Source: JAVVXB01 sp036651815 (GTDB lineage: Bacteria > Bacillota > Clostridia > Christensenellales > CAG-138). Taken from it: a stretch of 64,000 nt of DNA. Positions 1-7,936 of this stretch are shown here, one piece after another. The notes under the pieces were generated by a model. The model did no database searches. It was not told the DNA's origin and saw nothing but the letters and a program-made list of their open reading frames with translations. Every line of letters starts with the position of its first letter. The stretch's first letter is position 1. The position numbers and the translations under genes are program-made. The stretch lies in assembly GCA_036651815.1 (NCBI GenBank), contig JAVVXB010000004.1, positions 46,643 through 110,642 on the forward strand, read 5' to 3'.

Positions 1-1
1 G

Positions 2-148
2 ACCAAAATCGAGGTGGATGGCGGCATTAATCCCGACACGGCAAAGTTATGTGTGGATGCGGGCGCGACAGTTTTAGTCGCTGGTAGCGCAGTCTTCCAC
101 TCGCCAGATCCAAAAGCCATGGTAACCATGCTACGCTGTGGCAAATGA
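2..148 (+). CDS. rpe: Ribulose-phosphate 3-epimerase, C-terminal end (truncated by window)
   Basis: Only the last 48 residues are present. They carry the phosphate-binding end of the epimerase TIM barrel: IEVDGGIN, followed by a GATVLVAGSAVF stretch, which is diagnostic for Rpe. The enzyme interconverts ribulose 5-phosphate and xylulose 5-phosphate in the pentose phosphate pathway. The frame opens before the window and stops with TGA at 146-148. The next gene lies 88 bases downstream on the same strand with its own Shine-Dalgarno sequence, so co-transcription is possible but not shown. Identification rests on the conserved barrel end alone. Confidence 0.85.
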   Translation, partial: TKIEVDGGINPDTAKLCVDAGATVLVAGSAVFHSPDPKAMVTMLRCGK

Positions 149-236
149 CTTGTTGCAACGGCCTTGGATGACCAATTGTTTGTTGTTGTCAAGCTGAGGT
201 TGCTAATAGAAATCACTTGGAATGAGGAGATAATCG

Positions 237-863
237 ATGAAAAAACGTATCAATGATCTGATGCTGGCCATTTTAGCCGGTATCGCCATCGGCATCGGGG
301 GAACGGCCTTTCTGAAAGTTGAAGATCCAATCATCGGCGCTATATTATTCACAGTAGGCTTGTTCACCGTATGCACAAATAAGTTGCATCTGTTCACGGG
401 TCGTGCTGGCTATGTGCTGGACGAACCACCGTCGTATCTGTTTGATTTGCTGATCACCTGGATTGGCAATCTCATCGGCGCCGCTATCATCGGTTATGGG
501 CTGCGGTTAACCCGAATTTCCGGCATAGCCGATCGCGCCGCACAGATGTGCGCCACAAAAATGTCCGACACTCCATGGAGCATCTTTATCCTCGCTTTTT
601 TCTGTGGCATGCTGATGTACGTTGCTGTTGACGGGTTCCGCAAGAATGAACATCAGATTGGTAAATACCTTGGTCTGCTGCTTTGCGTTCCAGGCTTTAT
701 TGTATGTGGTTTTGAACACTGCGTTGCAAACATGTATTACATCAGTGTTGCAAACGCATGGAACATTCATTCATTCCTATATTTGATTATTATGACGCTC
801 GGCAATCTTGTGGGTTGTTTTTCAATTCCGGGCATCAAGAAAATCTGTGCGGGCACAAAATAA
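237..863 (+). CDS. Formate/nitrite transporter (FNT) family channel
   Basis: A 208-residue, almost entirely hydrophobic protein with about six membrane spans. The stretch GFEHCVANMYY near residue 158 is the FNT signature; its His161 corresponds to the central pore histidine of FocA/NirC channels. FNT proteins move small monovalent anions such as formate, nitrite or hydrosulfide across the inner membrane. At 208 residues it is shorter than FocA (about 280), with short loops and tails. A Shine-Dalgarno GAGGAG precedes the ATG. The substrate cannot be told from sequence; formate would suit a fermenter. It stands alone before a 395-base gap. Confidence 0.8.
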   Translation: MKKRINDLMLAILAGIAIGIGGTAFLKVEDPIIGAILFTVGLFTVCTNKLHLFTGRAGYVLDEPPSYLFDLLITWIGNLIGAAIIGYGLRLTRISGIADRAAQMCATKMSDTPWSIFILAFFCGMLMYVAVDGFRKNEHQIGKYLGLLLCVPGFIVCGFEHCVANMYYISVANAWNIHSFLYLIIMTLGNLVGCFSIPGIKKICAGTK

Positions 864-911
864 ATACGGTATGCCTCCAATAGTTGGGAGTAATAACAAG
901 ACTAAGGTCAG

Positions 912-1017
912 GAACAGAAGCTGTGCCGAGAGCGACCAGCTTCTGTTCAGTTGAGAGAACGCCGGTGGAGTTGACGGTTTACGCAAAGGCCATGCCTCAC
1001 TTGAAGCACGGCCTTTG
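912..1017. other. Two strong hairpins in the 395-base gap after the FNT gene
   Basis: Bases 912-923 and 937-948 form a perfect 12-bp stem with a 13-base loop. Bases 984-991 and 1010-1017 form an 8-bp stem, extended by three more pairs past one mismatch. Neither is followed by a T-run on either strand, so they are not typical intrinsic terminators. They could be the 3' structure of the FNT transcript or a small structured RNA. The rest of the gap (864-1258) holds a degenerate tandem repeat, listed separately, and no gene that I can see. Confidence 0.5.
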
Positions 1018-1123
1018 TCGATAGGTTAAGAACGTATTTATACAGACGCATTCTTATTTTTGTTTCGCCGCAATCATTTCGTATTGCTATTTGAATAATA
1101 TATTTTTTTCGCATAAAGACACC

Positions 1124-1226
1124 TGTTCCATATGGAGCATCTACTCTTCCATATAAAAACGTTTGCTACGTATGGGGCGCTACTCACTGTTTAAAGCCAT
1201 TTGCTTCACATAGAAGCGCCCTACTT
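1124..1226. repeat. Degenerate tandem repeat, about 40-base unit, three copies
   Basis: Three similar blocks follow each other with cores at about 1131-1145 (TATGGAGCATCTACT), 1171-1184 (TATGGGGCGCTACT) and 1209-1225 (CATAGAAGCGCCCTACT), spaced roughly 40 bases apart. The unit is A/T-rich and clearly diverged between copies. No reading frame runs through it. Its role is unknown. Confidence 0.4.
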
Positions 1227-1258
1227 TGCTCGCATTTTTTATCAAGTAGAGACCTTGT

Positions 1259-1597
1259 TCAGCTGTCTAACCCACAATGCTTTTCAATTAGATCCGTAAG
1301 CACGCGTTTGGATTTTGGCCCCACGGTTCGCTCCACCAGCTTTTTGTTATGAAACAGCAGAATAGTCGGCAGTGTCAGAATATTAAAACATTCCGAAACG
1401 TCAACCTCCGTATCCGCATCCACACGATAAAAGCGTACACGATCACCCATGGTCTGCTGCAATTCGGAGAAGATACCCTCCATATGTTCGCAGGGCGTAC
1501 ACCAATGTGCCCAGAACTCAATAAGTACCAGCTCATTATCTTGTAAAGCAGCCTCGAAGTTTTCTGCTGTTAGTGAACAAATCTTTTGTTCCGTCAT
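1259..1597 (-). CDS. Thioredoxin-fold protein with CTPC active site
   Basis: A 112-residue thioredoxin-like protein with FWAHWCTPC near residues 28-36; Cys33 and Cys36 form the redox pair. The cis-proline loop is TLPTILLF, as in thioredoxins. CTPC replaces the canonical CGPC, which is common in thioredoxin-like proteins of anaerobes. There is no signal peptide, so it should act in the cytoplasm as a dithiol-disulfide oxidoreductase. Its start overlaps the end of the upstream RseC-like gene by four bases, showing translational coupling at the end of the hisS-aspS transcript. The physiological partner is unknown. Confidence 0.85.
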   Translation of the reverse strand: MTEQKICSLTAENFEAALQDNELVLIEFWAHWCTPCEHMEGIFSELQQTMGDRVRFYRVDADTEVDVSECFNILTLPTILLFHNKKLVERTVGPKSKRVLTDLIEKHCGLDS

Positions 1598-2028
1598 ATG
1601 GAATCCTCCTCCTTTTGTTGAAGGATTGCCGTCATACGCGGTTCGAATTTCTCTTTTATTCTACGTTTCTTCTCTAGATAACGAAGAATAAAAAATGCGA
1701 TTGCACACCCCAATACGCCAAGCAGCATGCCTATCAGATCCGATATCATGCCGCCAAGCCAAACGCCGAATAGGAGCAGAACCAGCGGGATCGCATAAGC
1801 CAACAGACTCGCCTGCACAACACGCCTTGCTGGAATTGAAACCGCAACCCGATCTCCCACCGCAGCATGCAATGTGTTTTGCACGATCATCTCCAGTTCT
1901 TTTTCCCCCACCGTAAGACACGCTCCACAATGGGCACACATTTTGCCGCGCATAAAGCGGATGGTTGCAAGGTTCCCGTTCACTGCGGTCACAATGCCGG
2001 AATGAGGGTTGATTACTGCTTGCTCCAT
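1594..2028 (-). CDS. RseC/MucC-like SoxR-reducing system family protein
   Basis: A 144-residue protein. The N-terminal part has a small cysteine cluster (Cys31, Cys34, Cys37 in MCAHCGAC), two membrane helices follow at about residues 72-92 and 96-116, and the tail is basic. This is the layout of the RseC/MucC family, whose members sit with Rnf-type electron transport or redox sensing systems. The molecular function is not settled for the family. The start overlaps the aspS stop by one base (TAATG), and the end overlaps the thioredoxin start, so all three are one operon. The pairing with a thioredoxin supports a redox role, which is inference. Confidence 0.75.
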   Translation of the reverse strand: MEQAVINPHSGIVTAVNGNLATIRFMRGKMCAHCGACLTVGEKELEMIVQNTLHAAVGDRVAVSIPARRVVQASLLAYAIPLVLLLFGVWLGGMISDLIGMLLGVLGCAIAFFILRYLEKKRRIKEKFEPRMTAILQQKEEDSI

Positions 2029-3821
2029 TACGATTCCTTCTCTGTGCAGGCAATATGTAATTCGTCTAACTGTTGATCATCCACGGAATCTGGAGCATTC
2101 GTCAGCGGACAGGATGCGTTTTGAACCTTGGGGAAGGCAATCACATCTCGGATGCTCGATGCCCCAGCCAGCAGCATGCAGACGCGGTCAAGTCCATATG
2201 CCAATCCGCCATGTGGTGGCGCACCATATCGGAATGCATCTAGAAGATATCCGAAGCGTTCCTTGGCTACGGCATCGGGCAAGCCGATGATATCAAACAT
2301 CTTTTTTTGCAACTCCTGCGCATGGATACGAATCGAGCCGCCACCAATTTCCACACCGTTTAGCACGATGTCGTAGGCCTTTGCACGAACCTTGCCGGGA
2401 TCGGTATTCAGCAATGGCAGATCCTCATCCATCGGGCTTGTAAATGGATGATGGACGGCAACGAATCGTTTTTCCTCCTCATTCCATTCCAACAAGGGGA
2501 ACTCTGTCACCCAAAGAAGGTTGAACTGATTGGCATGGATGAGATTTAATTTCTCAGCCAGCTTAATCCGCAATGCGCCAAGTGAAGCAAAGGTTGTCGC
2601 ATCCGTATCGGCCACGATCAGCAGAATATCGCCGGTCTCCAAATTTGCACGCGCCTGAATGGCGGTGATTTCCACGTCTGTCAGGAATTTTGCAATCGGG
2701 GACTGAAGCCCATCCGGTTTCATATTGATCCATGCCAGTCCCTTTGCGCGATATGTTTTTACGAACTCGCCAAGCGCATCGATCTCTTTACGTGAAAAAT
2801 CAGCGCTGTGTCCCTTGACATTGATGCAGCGCACACTGCCACCCGCTTGGATGGCGTTCGCAAATACGGAGAAATTGCAGTTCTTCACCACATCGGTAAG
2901 ATCACACAATTCAAGGCCAAAGCGAGTATCCGGTTTATCGGAACCATAGCGCGCCATCGCGTCTTTCCACTTGATGCGCGGCAACGGAAGTTGAATTTCC
3001 ACATTCAGCGTTTCTTTAAACAGGGTCTTCAGGTACCCCTCATTGACCGTCAACACATCCTCGGCTTCCACAAAGGACATTTCAAGATCGATCTGCGTAA
3101 AGTCCGGCTGACGATCGGCACGCAGATCCTCATCACGGAAGCAACGTGCAATTTGAAAATAGCGATCAAACCCGGAAAGCATCAACATCTGTTTAAATAG
3201 CTGTGGGCTCTGCGGGAGCGCATAGAACTTACCCGGATGCACGCGGCTAGGAACGAGATAGTCGCGGGCGCCTTCTGGCGTACTCTTCGTCAGCACGGGT
3301 GTTTCGATTTCCACGAACCCTTGTGAAGCAAAATAGTTGCGTGTTACGGTGGAAACCTGGGAACGCAGCATGAGGTTCTTTTGCATGCAAGGACGACGCA
3401 AATCCAGATAACGGTATTTGAGTCGCTGCAATTCGCTTGCGTTGCAGTTGTCGTCAACCTCAATCGGCGGAGTTTCACTCTTGCTTAAAATTTTAAATTC
3501 GCGTACGACAACTTCGACTTCGCCCGTTTTCATGGTTTTATTAACCATGCCACCCGTGCGTTTGACAAGTGTGCCGCGTACCGCAAGCACAAATTCAGAG
3601 CGAATCGTGCAAGCGCGCTCGAAATCTTCCTTGCACAGCGAGCTGGAATCAAATACAACCTGCATCACGCCCGTGCGGTCGCGCAACTGTACGAACACAA
3701 GCGCGCCAAGATCGCGCCGGACGTTGGTCCAGCCCATAAGGGTTACTTCTTTGCCGACATCAGTAACCGTGGGTTCAGCACAATAGCCGGTACGTTTCCA
3801 GCCACCCAATAATTCACCCAT
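2028..3821 (-). CDS. aspS: Aspartate--tRNA ligase
   Basis: A 597-residue class II aminoacyl-tRNA synthetase of bacterial AspRS length. The N-terminal OB-fold anticodon domain (about 1-110) is followed by motif 1 near YLDLRRP, motif 2 around FRDEDLRADRQPDFTQ, the bacterial GAD insertion, and motif 3 with YGLDR near the end. It charges tRNA-Asp. I chose ATG at 3821 rather than GTG at 3830: the Shine-Dalgarno AGAGG overlaps the GTG and lies correctly spaced for the ATG, giving the normal MGELLGGW-type start. Only one base separates it from the hisS stop, so both are read from the T-box-controlled transcript. Confidence 0.97.
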   Translation of the reverse strand: MGELLGGWKRTGYCAEPTVTDVGKEVTLMGWTNVRRDLGALVFVQLRDRTGVMQVVFDSSSLCKEDFERACTIRSEFVLAVRGTLVKRTGGMVNKTMKTGEVEVVVREFKILSKSETPPIEVDDNCNASELQRLKYRYLDLRRPCMQKNLMLRSQVSTVTRNYFASQGFVEIETPVLTKSTPEGARDYLVPSRVHPGKFYALPQSPQLFKQMLMLSGFDRYFQIARCFRDEDLRADRQPDFTQIDLEMSFVEAEDVLTVNEGYLKTLFKETLNVEIQLPLPRIKWKDAMARYGSDKPDTRFGLELCDLTDVVKNCNFSVFANAIQAGGSVRCINVKGHSADFSRKEIDALGEFVKTYRAKGLAWINMKPDGLQSPIAKFLTDVEITAIQARANLETGDILLIVADTDATTFASLGALRIKLAEKLNLIHANQFNLLWVTEFPLLEWNEEEKRFVAVHHPFTSPMDEDLPLLNTDPGKVRAKAYDIVLNGVEIGGGSIRIHAQELQKKMFDIIGLPDAVAKERFGYLLDAFRYGAPPHGGLAYGLDRVCMLLAGASSIRDVIAFPKVQNASCPLTNAPDSVDDQQLDELHIACTEKES

Positions 3822-3822
3822 G

Positions 3823-5091
3823 CTATTCACCTCTAATTATATTTTTAATCGCGCTTGCGGACAGTTGCGTCTGAGTCTCGATTCCATCCGCCATTGTTTT
3901 AACCTTGCAGTTGCCGCTATTAAGTTCATCTTCGCCGATTGCCAGTACATAAGCAGCACCAATCTTGTCAGCATATTTGAATTGTGCCTTAAAACTGCGT
4001 CCCACATGATCCATCTCCACGCACACACCGCCCTTACGCAATTCGCAGGCAAGCGCAAATGCCTTACGGTTCGCAGCTTCCCCCATGGAAGCCAAATAAA
4101 GATCGTAACGGCGTGGTTTTGGAATCTCGATGCCCGCGTTTTCCAACAGGAGCAGCAGCCGTTCCATGCCGAGACCAAAGCCAACACCCGGGACATGCGG
4201 GCCGCCGATTTCTTCCACCAGTCCATCATAACGTCCGCCGCCGCAGACTGCGCTCTGAGCGCCAAGCTGATCGGACACGATCTCGAAAACCGTTTTGGTA
4301 TAGTAATCCAGTCCGCGTACAAGCGTCGGCGTCAGCACATAGACAATTCCCATGGTATCCAGCAGCGTTTCGAGCGTCGAAAGATGTTTCTGACACTCAT
4401 CGCACAGATAATCCTGCACACTTGGCGCACCGGCGGCAATCTCCGCGCAGCTTTCAACTTTGCAATCCAGAATACGAAGTGGATTTTGATTGAAACGGAC
4501 TTTGCAGGTTTCACACAGCGCATCATATTGGGCAGTCAAATACGTCTGCAACGCTTCATGATATTGGGGTCGGCAGTTCGGGCAGCCAATACTATTGAGC
4601 CGCACAGACAAATCTGTGCAGCCAATGGCGTGCAACAGTTCTGTTGCTATTGCTATGCACTCGGCATCTGCCGTAGGGCTGGGTGCGCCAAACATCTCCA
4701 CACCAAATTGATGATGTTCACGCAAACGTCCGGCTTGCGGACGTTCATAGCGAAACACTGGATTGTTGAGATAAAAAAGCTTGGTCGGCTGCGCTTCCGA
4801 AAACAGATTGTTTTCAACAAACATGCGAACCATGCCCGCCGTTCCCTCGGGCTTGAGGGTAACGGAACGGTCGCCCTTATCCAGAAAGGTATACATTTCC
4901 TTCTGTACGATATCCGTTGAATCGCCAACTCCACGCAAAAACAATTCGGTATGCTCAAGCACCGGTGTTCGTGCTTCGAGAAACCCATATTTTCTGACGA
5001 TGCCTCGTATTAAGTTTTCCATGTACTGCCACTGGTAGCTCTGCTCAGGCAATACATCCCGCATGCCCTTCGGCGCTTTCAATGTACCCAT
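3823..5091 (-). CDS. hisS: Histidine--tRNA ligase
   Basis: A 422-residue HisRS, a class II synthetase that charges tRNA-His. Visible signatures are the start MGTLKAPKGMRDVLP, motif 2 with RYERPQAGRLREHHQFG (family usual is REFHQ), the histidine loop GLDYYTKTVFE, and motif 3 GFGLGMERLLLLL, followed by the C-terminal anticodon domain. The frame stays open another 40 codons upstream, but those codons lie in the T-box antiterminator/terminator region. The ATG at 5091 has GGAGG six bases upstream and matches the family start. Expression should rise when tRNA-His is uncharged; aspS is carried along in the same operon. Confidence 0.97.
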   Translation of the reverse strand: MGTLKAPKGMRDVLPEQSYQWQYMENLIRGIVRKYGFLEARTPVLEHTELFLRGVGDSTDIVQKEMYTFLDKGDRSVTLKPEGTAGMVRMFVENNLFSEAQPTKLFYLNNPVFRYERPQAGRLREHHQFGVEMFGAPSPTADAECIAIATELLHAIGCTDLSVRLNSIGCPNCRPQYHEALQTYLTAQYDALCETCKVRFNQNPLRILDCKVESCAEIAAGAPSVQDYLCDECQKHLSTLETLLDTMGIVYVLTPTLVRGLDYYTKTVFEIVSDQLGAQSAVCGGGRYDGLVEEIGGPHVPGVGFGLGMERLLLLLENAGIEIPKPRRYDLYLASMGEAANRKAFALACELRKGGVCVEMDHVGRSFKAQFKYADKIGAAYVLAIGEDELNSGNCKVKTMADGIETQTQLSASAIKNIIRGE

Positions 5092-5104
5092 AATTTCCTC
5101 CGTT

Positions 5105-5350
5105 TCACAAATAAAAAGCAGGTTCCAGTCCAACAAGGGACGGGAAACCCGCGGTGCCACCCTGATTTGAGCAACTGTATGCCCCACTTCACTGGCCAAT
5201 AACGCCGACAAGCGGCATGGCGTACTCGACTTCGGCCATGCGGTTCACGGGTGCCCTTCCCCGGTTTCTGCGCACACGGTTTTCAGCCAAATACCGCGCT
5301 CTCTGTGCCGCAAAAGCGAATGTGCGGGGGTTATCCCGATCAAAACCTTT
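5105..5350 (-). promoter_or_regulatory. T-box leader (probably tRNA-His-specific) of hisS-aspS
   Basis: On the minus strand, 5163-5149 reads AGGGTGGCACCGCGG, the conserved T-box that binds the NCCA end of uncharged tRNA. It is followed by a G+C-rich hairpin (about 5154-5117) and then TGCTTTTTATTT, the terminator. Upstream the leader contains ACAGAGAGC and a purine-rich stem I region. A CAC at 5253-5251, in GGGCACCCG just before TGAACC, is a possible His specifier codon; that placement is inference. T-box leaders let transcription through when the cognate tRNA is uncharged. The leader ends just before the hisS Shine-Dalgarno. Confidence 0.88.
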
Positions 5351-5356
5351 TCAATC

Positions 5357-5385
5357 ATTATACGCACAGCATTCCAATCTGTCAA
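5357..5385 (-). promoter_or_regulatory. Consensus sigma-A promoter for hisS-aspS
   Basis: Minus strand: TTGACA (5385-5380), a 17-base spacer, and TATAAT (5362-5357), a perfect match to the housekeeping consensus. The start of transcription should fall near 5350, which gives a leader of about 260 bases holding the T-box. The -35 box overlaps the last codons and stop of hemZ. Confidence 0.9.
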
Positions 5386-6839
5386 TCCAAAAAGAATCGT
5401 TGCTTTTCTGCACAAAGCTGTGGCAGTTTTGTAAGATACGTAGGTACGTCCTTTGGGCTTGGCAGCCGCTCGATCCGGTTTTCTCCATCAAATACCCGTT
5501 TGGTCATGCTGCCCGCTCCATGGGATAAAATGCTGACGGTCTCCTCCATCATATCAATATTGTAGACACAGATTTTATCCGATCTGGCATAGCCGACATT
5601 TTCTAGATTTCCACTCATATATTTCTGGCGGTACATATAATACGGTTGCATGCCCATGCGTGTGGCCAACGCATATCCATCGGCAATCATGCGCTCCGCT
5701 TCCTCCGGTGTAGGTAGCGGATATTCATTGAGCTGTTTTTTTAGTTGTGAAGAACGTTTGATGGCAAGTGCGTGTACGGTCAGATTATCGGGCTGCAGCT
5801 TTTCTATTTCCGCATAGGTATAAGCCATATCGGCGATGCTTTCCCCCGGTAGTCCCGCAATTACATCCATATTGATGGACGAAAAGCCTGCTGTTCGTGC
5901 TTGATAAAAAGCCTCTATCGTTTCCGCTACCGTATGCGCCCGTCCGATGCAGCGCAGCGTTCTATCGTTCATAGTCTGCGGGTTGATGGAGACACGCTCC
6001 ACGCCATGCGAGCGGAGAATTTGCAGTTTTTCAGCATCAATGGTATCCGGCCGTCCTGCTTCCACGGTGCATTCCAACCCAAACCCACCATATGCATCCA
6101 GCGCAAACGTCATTAAATCGTTAAGTTGCGCAGCAGTCAACACAGTTGGTGTTCCGCCACCGACATACATAGCTCGTACACGATATCCCCCATCCTGCAC
6201 GATTTTTGCGCCGTTTGCAATATCCGCTTTCAGTGCAACCAAATAATCCGTTAACAAAGCGGGAGAACGCAATACCTCGGACGCGAATGAACAATACAGG
6301 CATCGCGTCCGGCAAAACGGGATTCCGATATAGATATCGATATCTTTGGACTGCACGCTGCCTAACGTCGGTTTCTGTACGCGGCAAATCTCACTGGCTA
6401 ATCGGATCTTGCCGGGAGATACCGCAAATATTTCTGAAAACTGACGTTGTGCCTCAAGTACTCCCCCCGTACGCGCAATTTCACGAAATAGCTTTGTCGG
6501 CCGGATGCCCGTTAGTGAACCCCACGGTGTCTCTATGTCCGGGTACAACATCCGCAGTAATTGGTAGGTTGCGAGTTTCAGCTGGCGCTTCTCATGCTTT
6601 TTGATCTCCAACGGCGCATGCGATACAATTGTAAATTCTGAAGAAACCGTTGACGAGCCCACGCAACCTTGCAGTGTATATGATCCGTTCTCTGTGTGCA
6701 GTAGTTGTAAATCAATAATCAAATCTGCAATCGGCTGTGAATCGCTCATCAATTCAATTTCAGAAAGGCCAAGAAATAGCCTGATTTCCTCGGCAATATC
6801 GTTTCTGTATTCTGGACGGTTCGTAATAATTCCTACCAA
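5382..6839 (-). CDS. hemZ: HemZ-type oxygen-independent coproporphyrinogen III dehydrogenase-like radical SAM protein
   Basis: A 485-residue radical SAM enzyme. A roughly 165-residue N-terminal domain with GIRPTKL (111-117) precedes the radical SAM core, whose cluster ligands are Cys176, Cys180 and Cys183 in PFCRTRCLYCSF. The GGGTPT motif and a HemN-like barrel follow. This N-terminal extension marks the HemZ group found in Bacillus and clostridia. The proposed reaction is oxidative decarboxylation of coproporphyrinogen III, though HemN-like proteins also include heme chaperones. The start is TTG, overlapping the upstream metallo-hydrolase by seven bases, with GGAG ten bases before it. The 3' end carries the hisS promoter. 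Confidence 0.85.
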   Translation of the reverse strand: MVGIITNRPEYRNDIAEEIRLFLGLSEIELMSDSQPIADLIIDLQLLHTENGSYTLQGCVGSSTVSSEFTIVSHAPLEIKKHEKRQLKLATYQLLRMLYPDIETPWGSLTGIRPTKLFREIARTGGVLEAQRQFSEIFAVSPGKIRLASEICRVQKPTLGSVQSKDIDIYIGIPFCRTRCLYCSFASEVLRSPALLTDYLVALKADIANGAKIVQDGGYRVRAMYVGGGTPTVLTAAQLNDLMTFALDAYGGFGLECTVEAGRPDTIDAEKLQILRSHGVERVSINPQTMNDRTLRCIGRAHTVAETIEAFYQARTAGFSSINMDVIAGLPGESIADMAYTYAEIEKLQPDNLTVHALAIKRSSQLKKQLNEYPLPTPEEAERMIADGYALATRMGMQPYYMYRQKYMSGNLENVGYARSDKICVYNIDMMEETVSILSHGAGSMTKRVFDGENRIERLPSPKDVPTYLTKLPQLCAEKQRFFLD

Positions 6840-7477
6840 TTGAATTTTGCTCCATAATGGGTCAGCGGGTTATACGTCCGCTCATGATCCAGGGTGGTGC
6901 TTTGATCATGGCCACAGTAAAGCGTATAATCGCCCTCCAGTGTGTAGAGTTGATCAACGATGGAATGATAAAGTTCCTTTTGAGAACATCCGGGAAAATC
7001 CGTTCGGCCCGCGCTCTCGAAAAAGAGCGTATCTCCGCAAAAAATAATTTTTTCCGTATCCAGCACATAGCAAACGCCGCCGGGCGAATGGCCCGGTGTA
7101 TGGAGAATGCGAAAATGCAGGCCGGCCGCATCCAATAAATCGCCATCCTGCAAAAGCACATCCGCATTGACGCTTGGCCGTGTTTCTCCCATAAGACTTG
7201 CCAAGCTTACGCGGTTGCTCGACAGCATCGGCGCATCTAATTCGTGGATATAAATCAACGCCCCGAACTTTTCCTGTATACCGCGGATGCCACCAATATG
7301 GTCAAAATGTCCATGTGTAATCAAAATATGAGTGCAGTGCAAGTCCTCTTTCTCCAACACGCTCAAAACGGGCGCTGCCTCGCCAGGATCTATGACAACA
7401 CAATCCTTCGTATTATCGGCGCCAACGAGATAGGTATTGACCGACAGAGGCCCACATGGCAGACGATAAAACCGCAT
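6833..7477 (-). CDS. MBL-fold metallo-hydrolase, glyoxalase II-like
   Basis: A 214-residue metallo-beta-lactamase-fold hydrolase. The zinc motif is THGHFDHIGG with His55, His57, Asp59 and His60. Further ligands are in HTPGHSPGG and the C-terminal CGHD. This is the short glyoxalase II-like group (COG0491), without the C-terminal glutathione-binding domain of true glyoxalase II, so the substrate is unknown. It begins one base into the dtd stop (TAATG) and ends inside the hemZ start, in the conserved clostridial order relA-dtd-MBL-hemZ-hisS. Confidence 0.85.
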   Translation of the reverse strand: MRFYRLPCGPLSVNTYLVGADNTKDCVVIDPGEAAPVLSVLEKEDLHCTHILITHGHFDHIGGIRGIQEKFGALIYIHELDAPMLSSNRVSLASLMGETRPSVNADVLLQDGDLLDAAGLHFRILHTPGHSPGGVCYVLDTEKIIFCGDTLFFESAGRTDFPGCSQKELYHSIVDQLYTLEGDYTLYCGHDQSTTLDHERTYNPLTHYGAKFNW

Positions 7478-7923
7478 TAAAAATTCCTCCTGCTATCCAG
7501 CAATATGGTGTGTGGCCCATCATTGACAAGACTCACACGCATGTCCGCTTGAAAACGTCCAGTTTCCACCGGTACAGATCTGCTAAACTTCGTAATTGCA
7601 CTTTCGTACAGCGGAATTGCAAGTTCCGGCCTTGCTGCATGGAAATAACTTGGCCGCCTCCCTTTGCGCGCATCCGCGCAAAGTGTAAACTGGGAAACAA
7701 GCAATACGCTGCCACCAATGTTTGAAACGGATAGATTGGGAACACCCCGCTCGTCATCAAATACCCGTAGGTCTGTGACCTTTCCAACAATATAGTCCAC
7801 ATCGGATTCCGTGTCCGTGTCTTCAATGCCTAGAAACACAAGTAAACCTGCCCCAATGGCGCCAATGGTTTCGCCTTCCACCTCGACACATGCCGTTGTC
7901 ACTCGTTGTACGACTGCACGCAT
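7477..7923 (-). CDS. dtd: D-aminoacyl-tRNA deacylase
   Basis: A 148-residue DTD, the chiral proofreading enzyme that hydrolyses D-aminoacyl-tRNA (and Gly-tRNA-Ala). It starts MRAVVQRVTTA, has the catalytic SQFTL at 77-81 and the Gly-cisPro motif in NDGPHT (134-139). Most family members read NDGPVT; the Val-to-His change lies just after the Gly-Pro pair and leaves it intact. It sits 13 bases after relA and is coupled to the metallo-hydrolase, so it belongs to the relA transcript. Confidence 0.95.
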   Translation of the reverse strand: MRAVVQRVTTACVEVEGETIGAIGAGLLVFLGIEDTDTESDVDYIVGKVTDLRVFDDERGVPNLSVSNIGGSVLLVSQFTLCADARKGRRPSYFHAARPELAIPLYESAITKFSRSVPVETGRFQADMRVSLVNDGPHTILLDSRRNF

Positions 7924-7936
7924 ATGAAAGACTCCT

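Noticed and set aside
3820..4920. 366-codon plus-strand reading frame opposite hisS
   Set aside because: Antisense to a well supported synthetase, no homology, no start signal.
5092..5211. 40-codon N-terminal extension of hisS
   Set aside because: It lies over the T-box and terminator hairpin; the ATG at 5091 has a proper ribosome site and the family start.
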